Assembly: GCA_029063695.1 (NCBI GenBank)
Contig: JAIDNR010000335.1
Coordinates: forward strand, 1-5,592
Reading direction: 5' to 3'
Source: Ruminococcus sp.
GTDB lineage: Bacteria > Bacillota > Clostridia > Oscillospirales > Ruminococcaceae
DNA length: 5,592 bases
The stretch's first letter is position 1; each line of letters begins with the position of its first letter. Shown in pieces: positions 5,589-5,592 of this stretch. The notes below the pieces were generated by a model. The model made no database searches. It had not been told where the DNA came from and saw nothing but the letters and a program-made list of their open reading frames with translations. The translations under genes and the position numbers were made by a program.

Positions 5589-5592
5589 ATTA
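5562..5592. promoter_or_regulatory. Operator-like cluster of TAATATrAC half-sites
   Basis: TAATATAAG (5562-5570) and TAATATAAC (5571-5579) are tandem 9-bp repeats. GTCATATTA (5584-5592) is the inverted copy, matching the second repeat at 8 of 9 positions with a CATA centre. The cluster overlaps both divergent promoters, the place expected for Ner or repressor binding. AT-rich DNA makes such repeats commoner by chance, and the window ends here, so further sites may follow. Confidence 0.5.

Noticed and set aside
1..5592. CRISPR array, rRNA, riboswitch or transposon ends
   Set aside because: No regularly spaced repeats, rRNA or riboswitch-like folds, and no terminal inverted repeats were seen.

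Overview
The window is AT-rich. Every convincing gene lies on the minus strand, so transcription runs from the right edge to the left. Protein style, strong GGAGG ribosome binding sites and consensus TTGACA/TATAAT promoters (with extended TGnTATAAT -10 boxes) suggest a low-GC Firmicute, probably a gut clostridium of the Ruminococcus/Oscillospiraceae kind. Nothing here fixes the species. The gene order matches the early end of a Mu-like transposable phage or prophage: a Ner/Cro-like regulator, a MuA-like DDE transposase, a MuB-like AAA+ ATPase, a small unknown protein, a Mor-family activator, a sigma-70-like factor and a coiled-coil unknown. No host genes, element ends or target duplication are visible; the transposon end and the main repressor would lie beyond the right edge.

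Right part (2481-5592). At the far right, two outward-facing promoters share their -10 region and overlap a cluster of TAATATrAC half-sites, as in a lysis/lysogeny switch. Leftward transcription enters ner-like (5286-5522), transposase A (3388-5286) and ATPase B (2481-3395). These genes overlap by 1 bp and 8 bp, so translation is probably coupled. A would cut and join DNA ends; B would bind target DNA with ATP and activate A.

Middle (2306-2480). The short gap after B holds a consensus promoter on the opposite (plus) strand, followed about 30 nt later by a good intrinsic terminator. This predicts a plus-strand RNA of about 65 nt, antisense to the early transcript, and is the most unusual element of the window.

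Left part (1-2305). An unknown 142-residue protein is followed by a 69-nt in-frame open stretch beyond its TAG stop and then by a minus-strand terminator. Next, a perfect TTGACA-N18-TATAAT promoter drives mor, the sigma-like gene and a coiled-coil protein. Mor plus a phage-encoded sigma factor looks like a middle/late expression switch. The mor promoter overlaps the first in-frame ATG of the mor ORF, which shows that the downstream ATG at 1684 is the true start.
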